A stretch of 23,313 bases of DNA, taken from assembly GCA_958427375.1 (NCBI GenBank), contig CAUABY010000005.1, positions 1 to 23,313 of the forward strand, given 5' to 3'. The notes beneath the pieces were generated by a model, which made no database searches, was not told the origin of the DNA, and saw nothing but the letters and a program-made list of their open reading frames with translations. This document shows positions 14,234 through 21,856 of the stretch, one piece after another. The position numbers and the translations under genes were made by a program. This DNA comes from an uncultured Eubacteriales bacterium. Its GTDB lineage: Bacteria > Bacillota > Clostridia > Oscillospirales > Oscillospiraceae. Every line of letters starts with the position of its first letter. The stretch's first letter is position 1.

Positions 14234-14901
14234 TTTCTCAGCGCCTCCAACGCGCGGCAGGCGGCCATCTGCTCGGCCTCTTTCTTCGTTCTGCCGCTGC
14301 CCTCGCCCGTGGGCTCGTCGTTTATATACACCTTGAAGGAAAACACCTTGTTGTGGTCAGGCCCGCTCTCGCCGGAGAGCTCATAGCGGATGCGCTGGTC
14401 AGCCTTTTTCTGCACAAGCTCCTGTAACTGCGTCTTATAGTCGGCGGAGCGGTGCTGTTCGCCGAGCTCAGCGCCGCTGAGTATGCGCTGCTCAATAAAG
14501 CGGCGGGAATTGTCGAGCGTGCCGGAGTCCATGTACATCGCGGCGATAATCGACTCCACCATGTCCGCGAGAATGGACGGGCGCTCGCGCCCGCCGGTGT
14601 GCTCCTCGCCGCGGCCAAGGCGCATATACTGACCCAGCCCCAGCTCCAGCGCCACCTTGTGCAGGCTCGTCTCGCACACGAGCTCCGCGCGCAGTCTCGT
14701 CATGCGGCCTTCGGGCAGCTGCGGCTCGTGCCGGTAGAGAAATTCCGCCGTAACAAGCCCCAAAATCGAGTCGCCCAAGAATTCAAGGCGCTCATAGCTC
14801 AGCGTGTCGCGCTCATTGGCGTATGAGCTGTGCGTCAGCGCGGTCTCCAGCAGTTTTTTGTTTTTGAACTCATAGCCTAATTTCGTTTCAAGCTTTTCCA
14901 T
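14230..14901 (-). CDS. rnc: Ribonuclease III
   Basis: The 223-residue enzyme cuts double-stranded RNA during rRNA maturation and mRNA decay. The RNase III signature ERLEFLGDS is at 37-45; the magnesium-binding catalytic residues are Glu40, Asp44, Asp113 and Glu116 (LADMVESIIAA). A C-terminal double-stranded RNA-binding domain spans about 153-222, ending in GRTKKEAEQMAACRALEAL. It overlaps plsX by one base (TAATG) and the radical SAM gene by four. The acpP gene commonly found between plsX and rnc is absent. Confidence 0.98.
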   Translation of the reverse strand: MEKLETKLGYEFKNKKLLETALTHSSYANERDTLSYERLEFLGDSILGLVTAEFLYRHEPQLPEGRMTRLRAELVCETSLHKVALELGLGQYMRLGRGEEHTGGRERPSILADMVESIIAAMYMDSGTLDNSRRFIEQRILSGAELGEQHRSADYKTQLQELVQKKADQRIRYELSGESGPDHNKVFSFKVYINDEPTGEGSGRTKKEAEQMAACRALEALRK

Positions 14902-15917
14902 TATACCTGCTCATTCTTGAGCTTCATGTACTCAATATTGTTGTTTATATCCTCAATCAGGCCGGACTCGGCAAAGCTCACAGCCTGACGCACAGCGGCG
15001 AAGATGCAGCGCGCGTCGGACGAGCCGTGCGCCTTGATAACAGGCTTGGATATGCCCACAAGCGCCGTGCCGCCGACCTCGTTGACGTCCATCGACTTTT
15101 TCATCTTCGCAAGGTCGGATTTCAGCACAGCCGCGGCCAGCTTATTAATCGTGCTCTTATAAAATACGCCCTTGAGCGCTGTCATCATGTATTTTATAAC
15201 ACCCTCGGTGGTTTTGAGCATCACGTTCCCGGTGAAGCCGTCCGTCACGACAACGTCGACCCTGCCGGTGAAAACATCCGTCCCCTCCACGTTGCCGAGG
15301 AAGTTTATTCTGCCCTCGGCATCGGCCTCTTTCAAAAGCGCAAAAGCCTGATGCTGAAGCTCGCCGCCCTTGCCGTCCTCGGTGCCGTTGCTGAGAAGGC
15401 CGACCTTCGGCTCAGTGCAGCCCATAATCTTCTTCGCGTAAAAGCTGCCCATAAAGGCAAATTGCAGCAGGTATTCCGCCGTACACTCTACGTTTGCCCC
15501 GCAGTCGATGAGCATAACCCCATGCTCACCCGCGGGCAGGACGGGTGCCAGCGCCGCGCGGCGTATGCCGTGTATGCGCTTGACAAGAAGCGTCGCCCCG
15601 GTCAAAAGCGCGCCGGTACTGCCGGCAGAGACTACCGCGTCGCCCGTGCCGTCTTTAAGGAGATTCAGTGCCACAGCCATGGACGAATCCTTCTTGCGGC
15701 GAACCGCCGTGCTTGGGTCATCATCCATGGTGATTATCTCGCTCGCGTTCACAACCGCGATATCGTCGCAGTTTTCCGCGTCAAGGCAGGCTTTGACCCG
15801 CTCCTCAATGCCGACGAGCGTCACATCAACGCCAAGCTCTCTTCTTGCGCGCACAGCGCCCTTTACTATCTCCTCCGGCGCGTTGTCGCCGCCCATTGCG
15901 TCTATAATTATTCTCAC
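14901..15917 (-). CDS. plsX: Phosphate acyltransferase PlsX
   Basis: The 338-residue enzyme converts acyl-ACP and phosphate to acyl-phosphate, the donor for PlsY in the first step of phosphatidic acid synthesis; it is a peripheral membrane protein. Diagnostic segments are the N-terminal IIIDAMGGDNAPEEIVKGAVRA, MDDDPSTAVRRKKDSSMAVAL, VSAGSTGALL (nucleotide-fold loop), MLIDCGANVECTAEYLLQFA and VVTDGFTGNVMLKTTEG, all in the usual order. Length and start agree with the family. It overlaps trmFO upstream by four bases and rnc downstream by one, so the set is translated as a tight operon. Confidence 0.97.
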   Translation of the reverse strand: MRIIIDAMGGDNAPEEIVKGAVRARRELGVDVTLVGIEERVKACLDAENCDDIAVVNASEIITMDDDPSTAVRRKKDSSMAVALNLLKDGTGDAVVSAGSTGALLTGATLLVKRIHGIRRAALAPVLPAGEHGVMLIDCGANVECTAEYLLQFAFMGSFYAKKIMGCTEPKVGLLSNGTEDGKGGELQHQAFALLKEADAEGRINFLGNVEGTDVFTGRVDVVVTDGFTGNVMLKTTEGVIKYMMTALKGVFYKSTINKLAAAVLKSDLAKMKKSMDVNEVGGTALVGISKPVIKAHGSSDARCIFAAVRQAVSFAESGLIEDINNNIEYMKLKNEQV

Positions 15918-17227
15918 AGTCTGAATACCTCCTTGCCCATAAGCTCGTCAATTATGCCGAGCGCGCGTCTGGAAATTTCCGCGTTTTTGTTGCGCTTGCC
16001 CTTGACCCTGTAGCCCAGCGGGGAGATTATGCCGAAGTTCACGTTCATCGGCTGAAAATCGCCCACACTGCCGCCGGATATGTACAGCGCCAGAGCGCCG
16101 GTCGCCGTCTCCTGCGGGAAATTGACCGGCTCCATGCCCAGTACGCGCGCCGCCGTCTCAATGCCGACGAGCATCCCGGACGCGGCTGACTCCACATAGC
16201 CCTCAACGCCGGTCATCTGTCCGGCAAAGCTGAGATGCTCGTTCGTGCGCAGTCTGTAGTAGCGGTCAAGAAGCTTGGGGCTGTTGAGGTAGGTGTTGCG
16301 GTGCATTACGCCATAGCGGATAAACTCCGCCTCGCGCAGGGCCGGTATCATGGAGAAAACGCGCTTCTGCTCACCCCAGGTGAGGTGCGTCTGAAAGCCG
16401 ACCATGTTGTAAATCGTGCCCTCGGCGTTGTCGCGCCGAAGCTGCACCACGGCATAGTTCTCCCTGCCCGTGCGCGGGTCAACAAGGCCCACGGGCTTGA
16501 GCGGGCCATAGCGCAGGGTGTCCACACCGCGCCGCGCCATAACCTCAACCGGCATGCAGCCCTCAAATACGCCGCCGTCGTCAAAGCCGTGTACCTCCGC
16601 CTCCTTCGCGCTGACAAGCTCAGTCACAAAGGCAAGGTACTCGTCCCTGTCCATGGGGCAGTTTATATAGTCCGCCGTACCCTTGTCATAGCGCGAGGCG
16701 TAAAAGGCGCTGGACATGTCCACGCTCTCAAGCGTGACAATCGGCGCGACCGCGTCATAAAAGTGCAAGTCGCTCTGCGGGCACAGCTCCGCTATCTTCT
16801 CCGCAATCGCGTCGCTGCTCAGCGGGCCTGTCGCAATCACGGTCTCGCCAGCGGGTATTTCCGCCGCCTCCTCATACACTATCTCCACATTGTCAAGGCT
16901 TTCAAGCTTCTCGGTTACATACTTTGAAAAGCCAAGCCTGTCCACGGCAAGCGCGCCGCCCGCCGCCACGCGGTTTGCGTCGGCGCTCTCCATTATGAGC
17001 GAACCCAGCCTGCGCATCTCCGCTTTCAGCAGCCCAACCGCGTTTGCAAGCTCGTCGCTTCTGAAAGAGTTGGAGCACACAAGCTCGGCAAAGTACGGCG
17101 AGGAGTGCGCGGGGGTCATTTTCTTCGGCTTCATCTCAACGAGGCGCACGGGTATTCCGCGCTTGGCAAGCTGCCACGCACATTCGCTGCCCGCAAGCCC
17201 CGCGCCGAGGACGGTCACTTTTTCCAT
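15914..17227 (-). CDS. trmFO: Methylenetetrahydrofolate-tRNA-(uracil-54-C5)-methyltransferase TrmFO
   Basis: The 437-residue flavoenzyme makes m5U54 in the T-loop of tRNA, using methylenetetrahydrofolate as carbon source and FADH2 as reductant. The FAD-binding motif VLGAGLAGSECAWQLAKRG is at the N terminus. MTPAHSSPYFAELVCSNSFRSDELANAVGLLK is the TrmFO signature, with Cys51; the second conserved Cys224 lies in GGVFEGCMPVEVMARRG. QMTGVEGYVESAASG near the end is also diagnostic. AAAGGA precedes the ATG at 17227. It starts 11 bases after topA and overlaps plsX by four; topA-trmFO adjacency is standard in Bacillota. Confidence 0.98.
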   Translation of the reverse strand: MEKVTVLGAGLAGSECAWQLAKRGIPVRLVEMKPKKMTPAHSSPYFAELVCSNSFRSDELANAVGLLKAEMRRLGSLIMESADANRVAAGGALAVDRLGFSKYVTEKLESLDNVEIVYEEAAEIPAGETVIATGPLSSDAIAEKIAELCPQSDLHFYDAVAPIVTLESVDMSSAFYASRYDKGTADYINCPMDRDEYLAFVTELVSAKEAEVHGFDDGGVFEGCMPVEVMARRGVDTLRYGPLKPVGLVDPRTGRENYAVVQLRRDNAEGTIYNMVGFQTHLTWGEQKRVFSMIPALREAEFIRYGVMHRNTYLNSPKLLDRYYRLRTNEHLSFAGQMTGVEGYVESAASGMLVGIETAARVLGMEPVNFPQETATGALALYISGGSVGDFQPMNVNFGIISPLGYRVKGKRNKNAEISRRALGIIDELMGKEVFRL

Positions 17228-17238
17228 CTTATTTTCCT

Positions 17239-19608
17239 TTATTCTTCCGCTTTTTTCTTTGCGGTACTTGTCTTTTTCGTGGTGGTTTTTTTCGCCGTGG
17301 TGGTTTTCTTCGCCGTGGCAGTTTTCTTAGCCGTGGTGGTTTTCTTCGCCGTGGTGGTTTTCTTCGCCGTGGTGGTTTTCTTGGCCGTGCCAGTTTTCTT
17401 CGCCGCCGCGCTCTTTTTCGCGGCGGGCTTGTCCTCGGCCTCGGCGGCCTCGCCATTGGCCGCACCCGTCTGCGCGTTCTCACCCTCGGCGGGCTTTTTC
17501 CTCTTGTAGCCGCGCTGATCCTCCGGCAGGAAGTTCACGCACTGCTCGTTTACGCAGAAGGGCTTGTTTGCGCCTCTGCCGCTGCGCTTGAACATGGTCT
17601 TGCCGCAGGCGGGGCAGTAGTCCTTCGTGGGCACATCCCAGGTGATGAAGCCGCAGTCCGTGCCGCGCTCGCAGGCATAGAACACATAGCCCTTCTTTGA
17701 CGTGCGCTTGAGTATGCGCCCGCCGCACTTGGGGCACTTGCCGGGCATCTCCACCACGATGGGCTTTGTAAATGTGCAGTCCGGGAAGCCGGGACAGGCC
17801 AGAAAATGGCCGAATTTGCCTTTTTTCACCACCATCTGCCGCCCGCACACGTCGCAGTACTCATCGCTCAGCACGTCCGGCACCTTGAGCTTCACGCCGT
17901 CAAGCGCCTGCTCGGCCTGCTCAAACTCCGCGTCGAAGCCCTTGTAGAAGCCGTCCAGCACGTCGCGCCAGTTGGCCTTGCCGCTCTCAATCTCGTCGAG
18001 TTCGGCCTCCATATGGTTTGTAAACTTCACGTCCACAATGTCCGCAAAGTGCTCTTTCATCAGCCCTGTCACTACCTCGCCCAGCGGCGTCGGGCGCAGG
18101 TACTTGCCCTCTTTTATCACATAGTCGTGGGAGGTGATGGTGGATATGGTCGGCGCGTATGTTGACGGGCGGCCTATCCCCTTCTCCTCCAGCGCGCGGA
18201 TGAGCGTAGCCTCGGTGTAGCGCGCGGGCGGCTGGGTAAACTGCTGGTCCGGGCTCATCTTCTCAAGGAATACCTGCTGCCCCTCGCTGAGGCTCGGCAG
18301 TGGATTTTCAATCTCGCTGCTCTCCTCGTCCTTCTGCTCCTCGTATACCGCGACGTAGCCGGGGAACTTAAGCTCGGAGTAGTTTGCGCGGAAAGCGTGC
18401 CCCGCGCTTATCGTCTCCACAGCGACGCTGTCATACACCGCATTTGCCATCTGGCAGGCGGTGAAGCGCCCCCAGATAAGCCGGTAGAGCCGGTACTGCT
18501 CCTGCGTCAGATCCTTGCGCAGAAGCTCCGGCGTGAGATTGACGTCGGTGGGGCGTATCGCCTCGTGCGCATCCTGCGCGCCGCTCTTGGTTTTGAAGCG
18601 GCGCGGCTGAGCCGGGCAGTAGTTTGCGCCATAGCGGGCGCTGATATAGCTTCTCGCGGCGCTCACCGCCTCGTCGGAAAGGCGCAGGGAGTCAGTACGC
18701 ATGTAGGTTATAAGGCCGACGCTGCCCTGCCCGGATATCTCCACGCCCTCATAAAGCTGCTGGGCTATGGACATGGTGCGGCGCGGCGTCATGCCGAGGC
18801 GGCGCGAGGCCTCCTGCTGCAAGGTAGAGGTTATAAAGGGCGGCGCGGGAGTTTTCTGCTTCTCGCCGCGCTTGACGGAGTCTATTATAAACGGCGCGCT
18901 CTTTGTCGCCTCTATTACTGCGTTTACCTCCTGCTCGGAGTGGAGTTCGCCCTTCTTCCCGTCCTTGCCGTAATAGCGCGCGGTGAAAGCGGCACTGCCC
19001 TCGCCGCAGTTTAAATGCGCGTCGAGCAGCCAGTACTCCTCGCTGACGAAGTTTTTGATTTCCTCCTCACGGTCTACTACCATGCGCGTGGCGACCGACT
19101 GCACGCGCCCGGCGGACAGCCCGGTTTTAATCTTGCGCCAGAGGAGCGGCGAGAGCTTATAGCCCACTATGCGGTCGAGTATGCGCCGCGCCTGCTGTGC
19201 GTCCACAAGGTCCTGGTCTATCTGGCGCGGATGCTGTATACTCTCTGTGACGACCTTTTTTGTTATCTCATTGAAGGTCACGCGCCGCGCCTTCTCATCG
19301 TCCAAATCCAGCAGCTCCTTGAGATGCCACGATATCGCCTCGCCCTCGCGGTCAGGGTCAGTCGCAAGGTAGACGGTGGGTGCGGTCTTGGCGTCCTTTT
19401 TCAGTTCCGCGATAAGCTCGCGCTTATCCTTTACCGGGATGTACTGCGGCTCAAAGCCGTTTTCTATATCCACGCCCATCTTGCTCTTGGGCAGGTCGCG
19501 CAGGTGACCCATAGACGCTTTCACCTTGTAGCCGCTGCCCAGATATTTTTCTATAGTCTTAGCCTTTGCCGGGGACTCCACTATGACGAGTTCCTTTGCT
19601 TTTGCCAT
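17239..19608 (-). CDS. topA: DNA topoisomerase I (type IA) with lysine-rich C-terminal tail
   Basis: The 789-residue enzyme relaxes negative supercoils by cutting one strand. Domains: Toprim (3 to about 115) with VIVESPAKAKTI and ATDPDREGEAI; the catalytic region with active-site Tyr302 in GLITYMRTDSLRLS; RYTEATLIRALEEKGIGRPSTYAPTI (463-488). Three Cys4 zinc-ribbon modules follow: Cys585/588/605/611, Cys625/628/646/652 and Cys665/668/685/690. The final 60 residues or so are a low-complexity tail of Lys, Ala and Thr (six hexads TAKKTT at 741-776), expected to bind DNA non-specifically. GAGGA lies before the ATG at 19608. It follows dprA by 9 bases and precedes trmFO by 11. Confidence 0.98.
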   Translation of the reverse strand: MAKAKELVIVESPAKAKTIEKYLGSGYKVKASMGHLRDLPKSKMGVDIENGFEPQYIPVKDKRELIAELKKDAKTAPTVYLATDPDREGEAISWHLKELLDLDDEKARRVTFNEITKKVVTESIQHPRQIDQDLVDAQQARRILDRIVGYKLSPLLWRKIKTGLSAGRVQSVATRMVVDREEEIKNFVSEEYWLLDAHLNCGEGSAAFTARYYGKDGKKGELHSEQEVNAVIEATKSAPFIIDSVKRGEKQKTPAPPFITSTLQQEASRRLGMTPRRTMSIAQQLYEGVEISGQGSVGLITYMRTDSLRLSDEAVSAARSYISARYGANYCPAQPRRFKTKSGAQDAHEAIRPTDVNLTPELLRKDLTQEQYRLYRLIWGRFTACQMANAVYDSVAVETISAGHAFRANYSELKFPGYVAVYEEQKDEESSEIENPLPSLSEGQQVFLEKMSPDQQFTQPPARYTEATLIRALEEKGIGRPSTYAPTISTITSHDYVIKEGKYLRPTPLGEVVTGLMKEHFADIVDVKFTNHMEAELDEIESGKANWRDVLDGFYKGFDAEFEQAEQALDGVKLKVPDVLSDEYCDVCGRQMVVKKGKFGHFLACPGFPDCTFTKPIVVEMPGKCPKCGGRILKRTSKKGYVFYACERGTDCGFITWDVPTKDYCPACGKTMFKRSGRGANKPFCVNEQCVNFLPEDQRGYKRKKPAEGENAQTGAANGEAAEAEDKPAAKKSAAAKKTGTAKKTTTAKKTTTAKKTTTAKKTATAKKTTTAKKTTTKKTSTAKKKAEE
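17281..17388 (-). repeat. Tandem 18-bp repeats encoding the TopA lysine-rich tail
   Basis: Six consecutive 18-bp units, each encoding the hexapeptide TAKKTT or TAKKTA, make up residues 741-776 of TopA; degenerate units continue on both sides. On the plus strand the unit reads GCCGTGGTGGTTTTCTTC with few changes. Near-identity at the DNA level suggests recent expansion by slippage or unequal recombination, and copy number may differ between strains. Confidence 0.9.
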
Positions 19609-19617
19609 TACAGTTCC

Positions 19618-20826
19618 TCACTTTTTTGCTGTATTCAATGTAACGCGCCGCCCCGTATCACGCCTGACGAAGCCTTTTATCTCAAGTATCGTCAATTGGG
19701 CGAGCACGACAGCCGCGCTCAAACCGGTCTGCTCAACGATATCGTCAACATGGCAGCTTCTGCCATCAATCGTGGAAATAATCTTAAGCTGCACCTCGCT
19801 GAGATTTTTGAGCTGGTCTTTCAAGTCAATATAGCGCCTGCCGTTTTCCTTGTCAATGACTTTTTTTGTTTTTTCCGGCGGCCTTACCTCAATTTCAGGC
19901 GCTTCGGCGCGTTCAGGCTCGTCCTCCCGCCGCGTCTGCGGCCTGATTTCCGCCCGGTGTATGCCTGGGAATAGAAATTCAAATTCGCTCATAACATCCC
20001 AGCCGGAGGTCACGAGCTTTGCCCCGTCCTTGATAAGCGCTAACGTGCCCGCACTGCTCGCGCGGTCTGCGTTGCCGGGCACGGCAAATATCTCGCGTCC
20101 CTGCTCGGCGGCCTCGTCGGCAAAGAGAAGCGTCCCGCTCGTCTCCGGCGCTTCAACCGCCACAACGCCCACGGACAGCCCGGAGGCTATGCGGTTTCTC
20201 TCCCGGAACGCGCCGCGAAAAGCCGGTGTTCCCGGTGCGTACTCGCTTATGAGCGCGCCGCTCTCTGCCACTCTCGCGGCAAGCACACTCTTCTCGTCGC
20301 TGTGCGGCGTGCCGAGCACGCCTATGCACACGCCGCCCGCGTTGAGCGCCGCCTCTGCCGCGGCCGCGTCGATTCCGCGCGTCAGCCCCGACACCACGAT
20401 CCCGCCGCATAGCACAATCTCCTCCGCGAGGCTTCGCGCCATTTTAATCCCGTAAGGCGTGGCGTTTCTCGTGCCGATAACTGCTATGCAGGCGTTCTTG
20501 TCAACCTTGGGCATGCCGCCCTTCACGTAAAGCACCGGCGGCGGGGCGGCTATGCTTTTAAGGCGCACCGGATAGCGCGCGTCACGATAGCTTATTATGT
20601 CCAGTCCCTGTGCCGCGCAGTCGGCAATTATGCGTTCGGCCTCGGTCAAATCGCGCTTTTCCAGCGCCGCGGCCTCGGCGCGGTTTACGCCGTCAAGCTT
20701 TGCGATTTCGCCGCGCGGGGCGTAATATGCCGCCTTGGCATCCTCATATCTGCGCAGTACGGCAGCCTTGGCGTATGGTGTGAGCCCTGAGCTTGCAAGC
20801 CAGACCCAATATTCTGTTTCGGCCAT
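19618..20826 (-). CDS. dprA: DNA processing protein DprA (Smf)
   Basis: The 402-residue product is the single-stranded DNA-binding protein that loads RecA during natural transformation. It has an N-terminal helical domain (WVWLASSGLTPYAKAAVLRRYE), the Rossmann-like core with VIGTRNATPYG (116-126), SGLTRGID (146-153), RNRIASGLSVGVVAVEAPETSGTL (210-233) and QGREIFAVPG (242-251), then a charged linker (about 285-335) and a C-terminal winged-helix domain (about 336-402) beginning LKNLSEVQLKIISTI. The start at 20826 is preceded by GGGAGGGG. The frame stays open for 65 more codons upstream, but these look non-coding. The usual GID-x-x-AH histidine is Ala here. Whether the organism is competent cannot be told. 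Confidence 0.95.
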   Translation of the reverse strand: MAETEYWVWLASSGLTPYAKAAVLRRYEDAKAAYYAPRGEIAKLDGVNRAEAAALEKRDLTEAERIIADCAAQGLDIISYRDARYPVRLKSIAAPPPVLYVKGGMPKVDKNACIAVIGTRNATPYGIKMARSLAEEIVLCGGIVVSGLTRGIDAAAAEAALNAGGVCIGVLGTPHSDEKSVLAARVAESGALISEYAPGTPAFRGAFRERNRIASGLSVGVVAVEAPETSGTLLFADEAAEQGREIFAVPGNADRASSAGTLALIKDGAKLVTSGWDVMSEFEFLFPGIHRAEIRPQTRREDEPERAEAPEIEVRPPEKTKKVIDKENGRRYIDLKDQLKNLSEVQLKIISTIDGRSCHVDDIVEQTGLSAAVVLAQLTILEIKGFVRRDTGRRVTLNTAKK

Positions 20827-20866
20827 ACCCAAGACCCCTCCCCTGTCGTTTTTATCGGTTTTATTA

Positions 20867-20897
20867 AGTATAGTGCACCCGTTTAGCTCGTATACAA
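20867..20897 (-). promoter_or_regulatory. Candidate promoter of the dprA-topA-trmFO-plsX-rnc operon
   Basis: On the minus strand TATACT (20872-20867) is a good -10, and TTGTAT (20897-20892) lies 19 bases upstream. The spacing is longer than ideal. It is 40 bases upstream of the dprA start, the right place for the operon promoter. Confidence 0.35.
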
Positions 20898-20999
20898 AGC
20901 CGCGCAGTGTTTCTTTCGCAGCAGCAAAAAAATAATTCAAATCGTTTTCTGCGGTGACCTGTGCGGCGCGGAAAACTCTTCTCACGGAATGAGTGTCGA

Positions 21000-21022
21000 A
21001 ATGTGCGCCGCAGGCGCGCATT
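21000..21022. repeat. Palindromic element between the TrmH-family gene and dprA
   Basis: AATGTGCGCC (21000-21009), loop GCA and GGCGCGCATT (21013-21022) form a 10-bp stem with one G-T pair. The stem is flanked by related sequences GAATGAGTG (20987-20995) and GAATGAAGTG (21031-21040). No T-run follows on either strand, so it is not a classical terminator. It has the look of a short dispersed palindromic repeat. The rest of the gap 20827-21075 shows only the dprA promoter candidate. Confidence 0.4.
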
Positions 21023-21075
21023 GAGGCAGCGAATGAAGTGCAAGCCTTCTCGTTGGCAAAGTCAGAATGCCTTTG

Positions 21076-21828
21076 TCAGCGACGTTTCATCTCCCACATC
21101 ACAACCGCCGCCGCGACTGCCGCGTTGAGCGATTCGCTGTCCGGGTTCATCGGTATTATAAGCTCGCCCTCGCACAAGGAGAGAAGTTCGCGGCTTAAGC
21201 CTTTGCCCTCACTGCCTATTGCCACCGCGGCGGACTTAACGTCGAGTGTGCGTATATCCCGCGCCCTGTCCGACAGCGCCGCGCCGTAAAGCGCAAGGCC
21301 GCTGTCAGCAAGCAGCGCCGGAAGCTCCTCAAGCGCGCAGGATATCACGCGCTGGCGGAAAATTGCCCCCATCGTCGCGCGCACGGTCTTGGGGTTATAT
21401 AAATCCGCGCAGTCCCCGGTCAGAATCACCGCGTCGATGTTAAAGGCGTTTGCCGTGCGGATGACCGTGCCAACATTGCCGGGGTCCTGCACCGTCTCAA
21501 GCACAAGCGCGTTTTTGAGCCTTGCCTCAGCGGGCGGTGTCGGTATCTTCACAGTAAACACCGGGCCGGGGCTGTTTTTCATAGGCGAGGCATAGTCAAA
21601 AAGCTCCGCGTCCGCAGTATACTGCACCGCGCGCTCAAGCCCCGCGATGTCGGCGCTGTGCTCTTTCCACAGCACGCTCCTTATCTCCGCGCCGAAGCTC
21701 AGCGCTTCTTTCAGCATTTTAAGCCCGTCGCAGACATACTCCCCGCGCCCGGCGCGAAAGCCCGCGTCGGAGGCCAGAAGCCGCAGTCTGCGGATATATT
21801 CATTTTTCCTTGAGCTGAGTTTTTCCAT
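21076..21828 (-). CDS. TrmH/SpoU-family RNA 2'-O-methyltransferase (RlmB-like)
   Basis: The 250-residue protein methylates a ribose 2'-OH in rRNA or tRNA using S-adenosylmethionine. An N-terminal substrate-binding domain (SRKNEYIRRLRLLASDAGFR, EYVCDGLKMLKEAL) is followed by the SPOUT knot domain with its three motifs: NALVLETVQDPGNVGTVIRTANAF (motif 1), VAIGSEGKGLS (motif 2) and IIPMNPDSESLNAAVAAAVVMWEM (motif 3). The last is the SAM-binding trefoil loop. The start ATG at 21828 is chosen because the encoded product then begins at the conserved domain and does not overlap the upstream gene; the frame stays open to 21921. The target nucleotide is not predictable. It lies 28 bases after the membrane-protein gene. 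Confidence 0.92.
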   Translation of the reverse strand: MEKLSSRKNEYIRRLRLLASDAGFRAGRGEYVCDGLKMLKEALSFGAEIRSVLWKEHSADIAGLERAVQYTADAELFDYASPMKNSPGPVFTVKIPTPPAEARLKNALVLETVQDPGNVGTVIRTANAFNIDAVILTGDCADLYNPKTVRATMGAIFRQRVISCALEELPALLADSGLALYGAALSDRARDIRTLDVKSAAVAIGSEGKGLSRELLSLCEGELIIPMNPDSESLNAAVAAAVVMWEMKRR

Positions 21829-21856
21829 TATTATATGTTCCGTTCTCCCGCTTCGC

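Noticed and set aside
17105..17509. 134-codon hydrophobic plus-strand frame rich in Val, Phe and Ala
   Set aside because: It is the antisense reading of the TopA repeat tract and of the start of trmFO; the apparent membrane protein is a product of the repeats.
20827..21021. 65-codon N-terminal extension of dprA
   Set aside because: The frame is open but crosses the promoter candidate and the palindromic element; the conserved DprA start and the binding site are at 20826.
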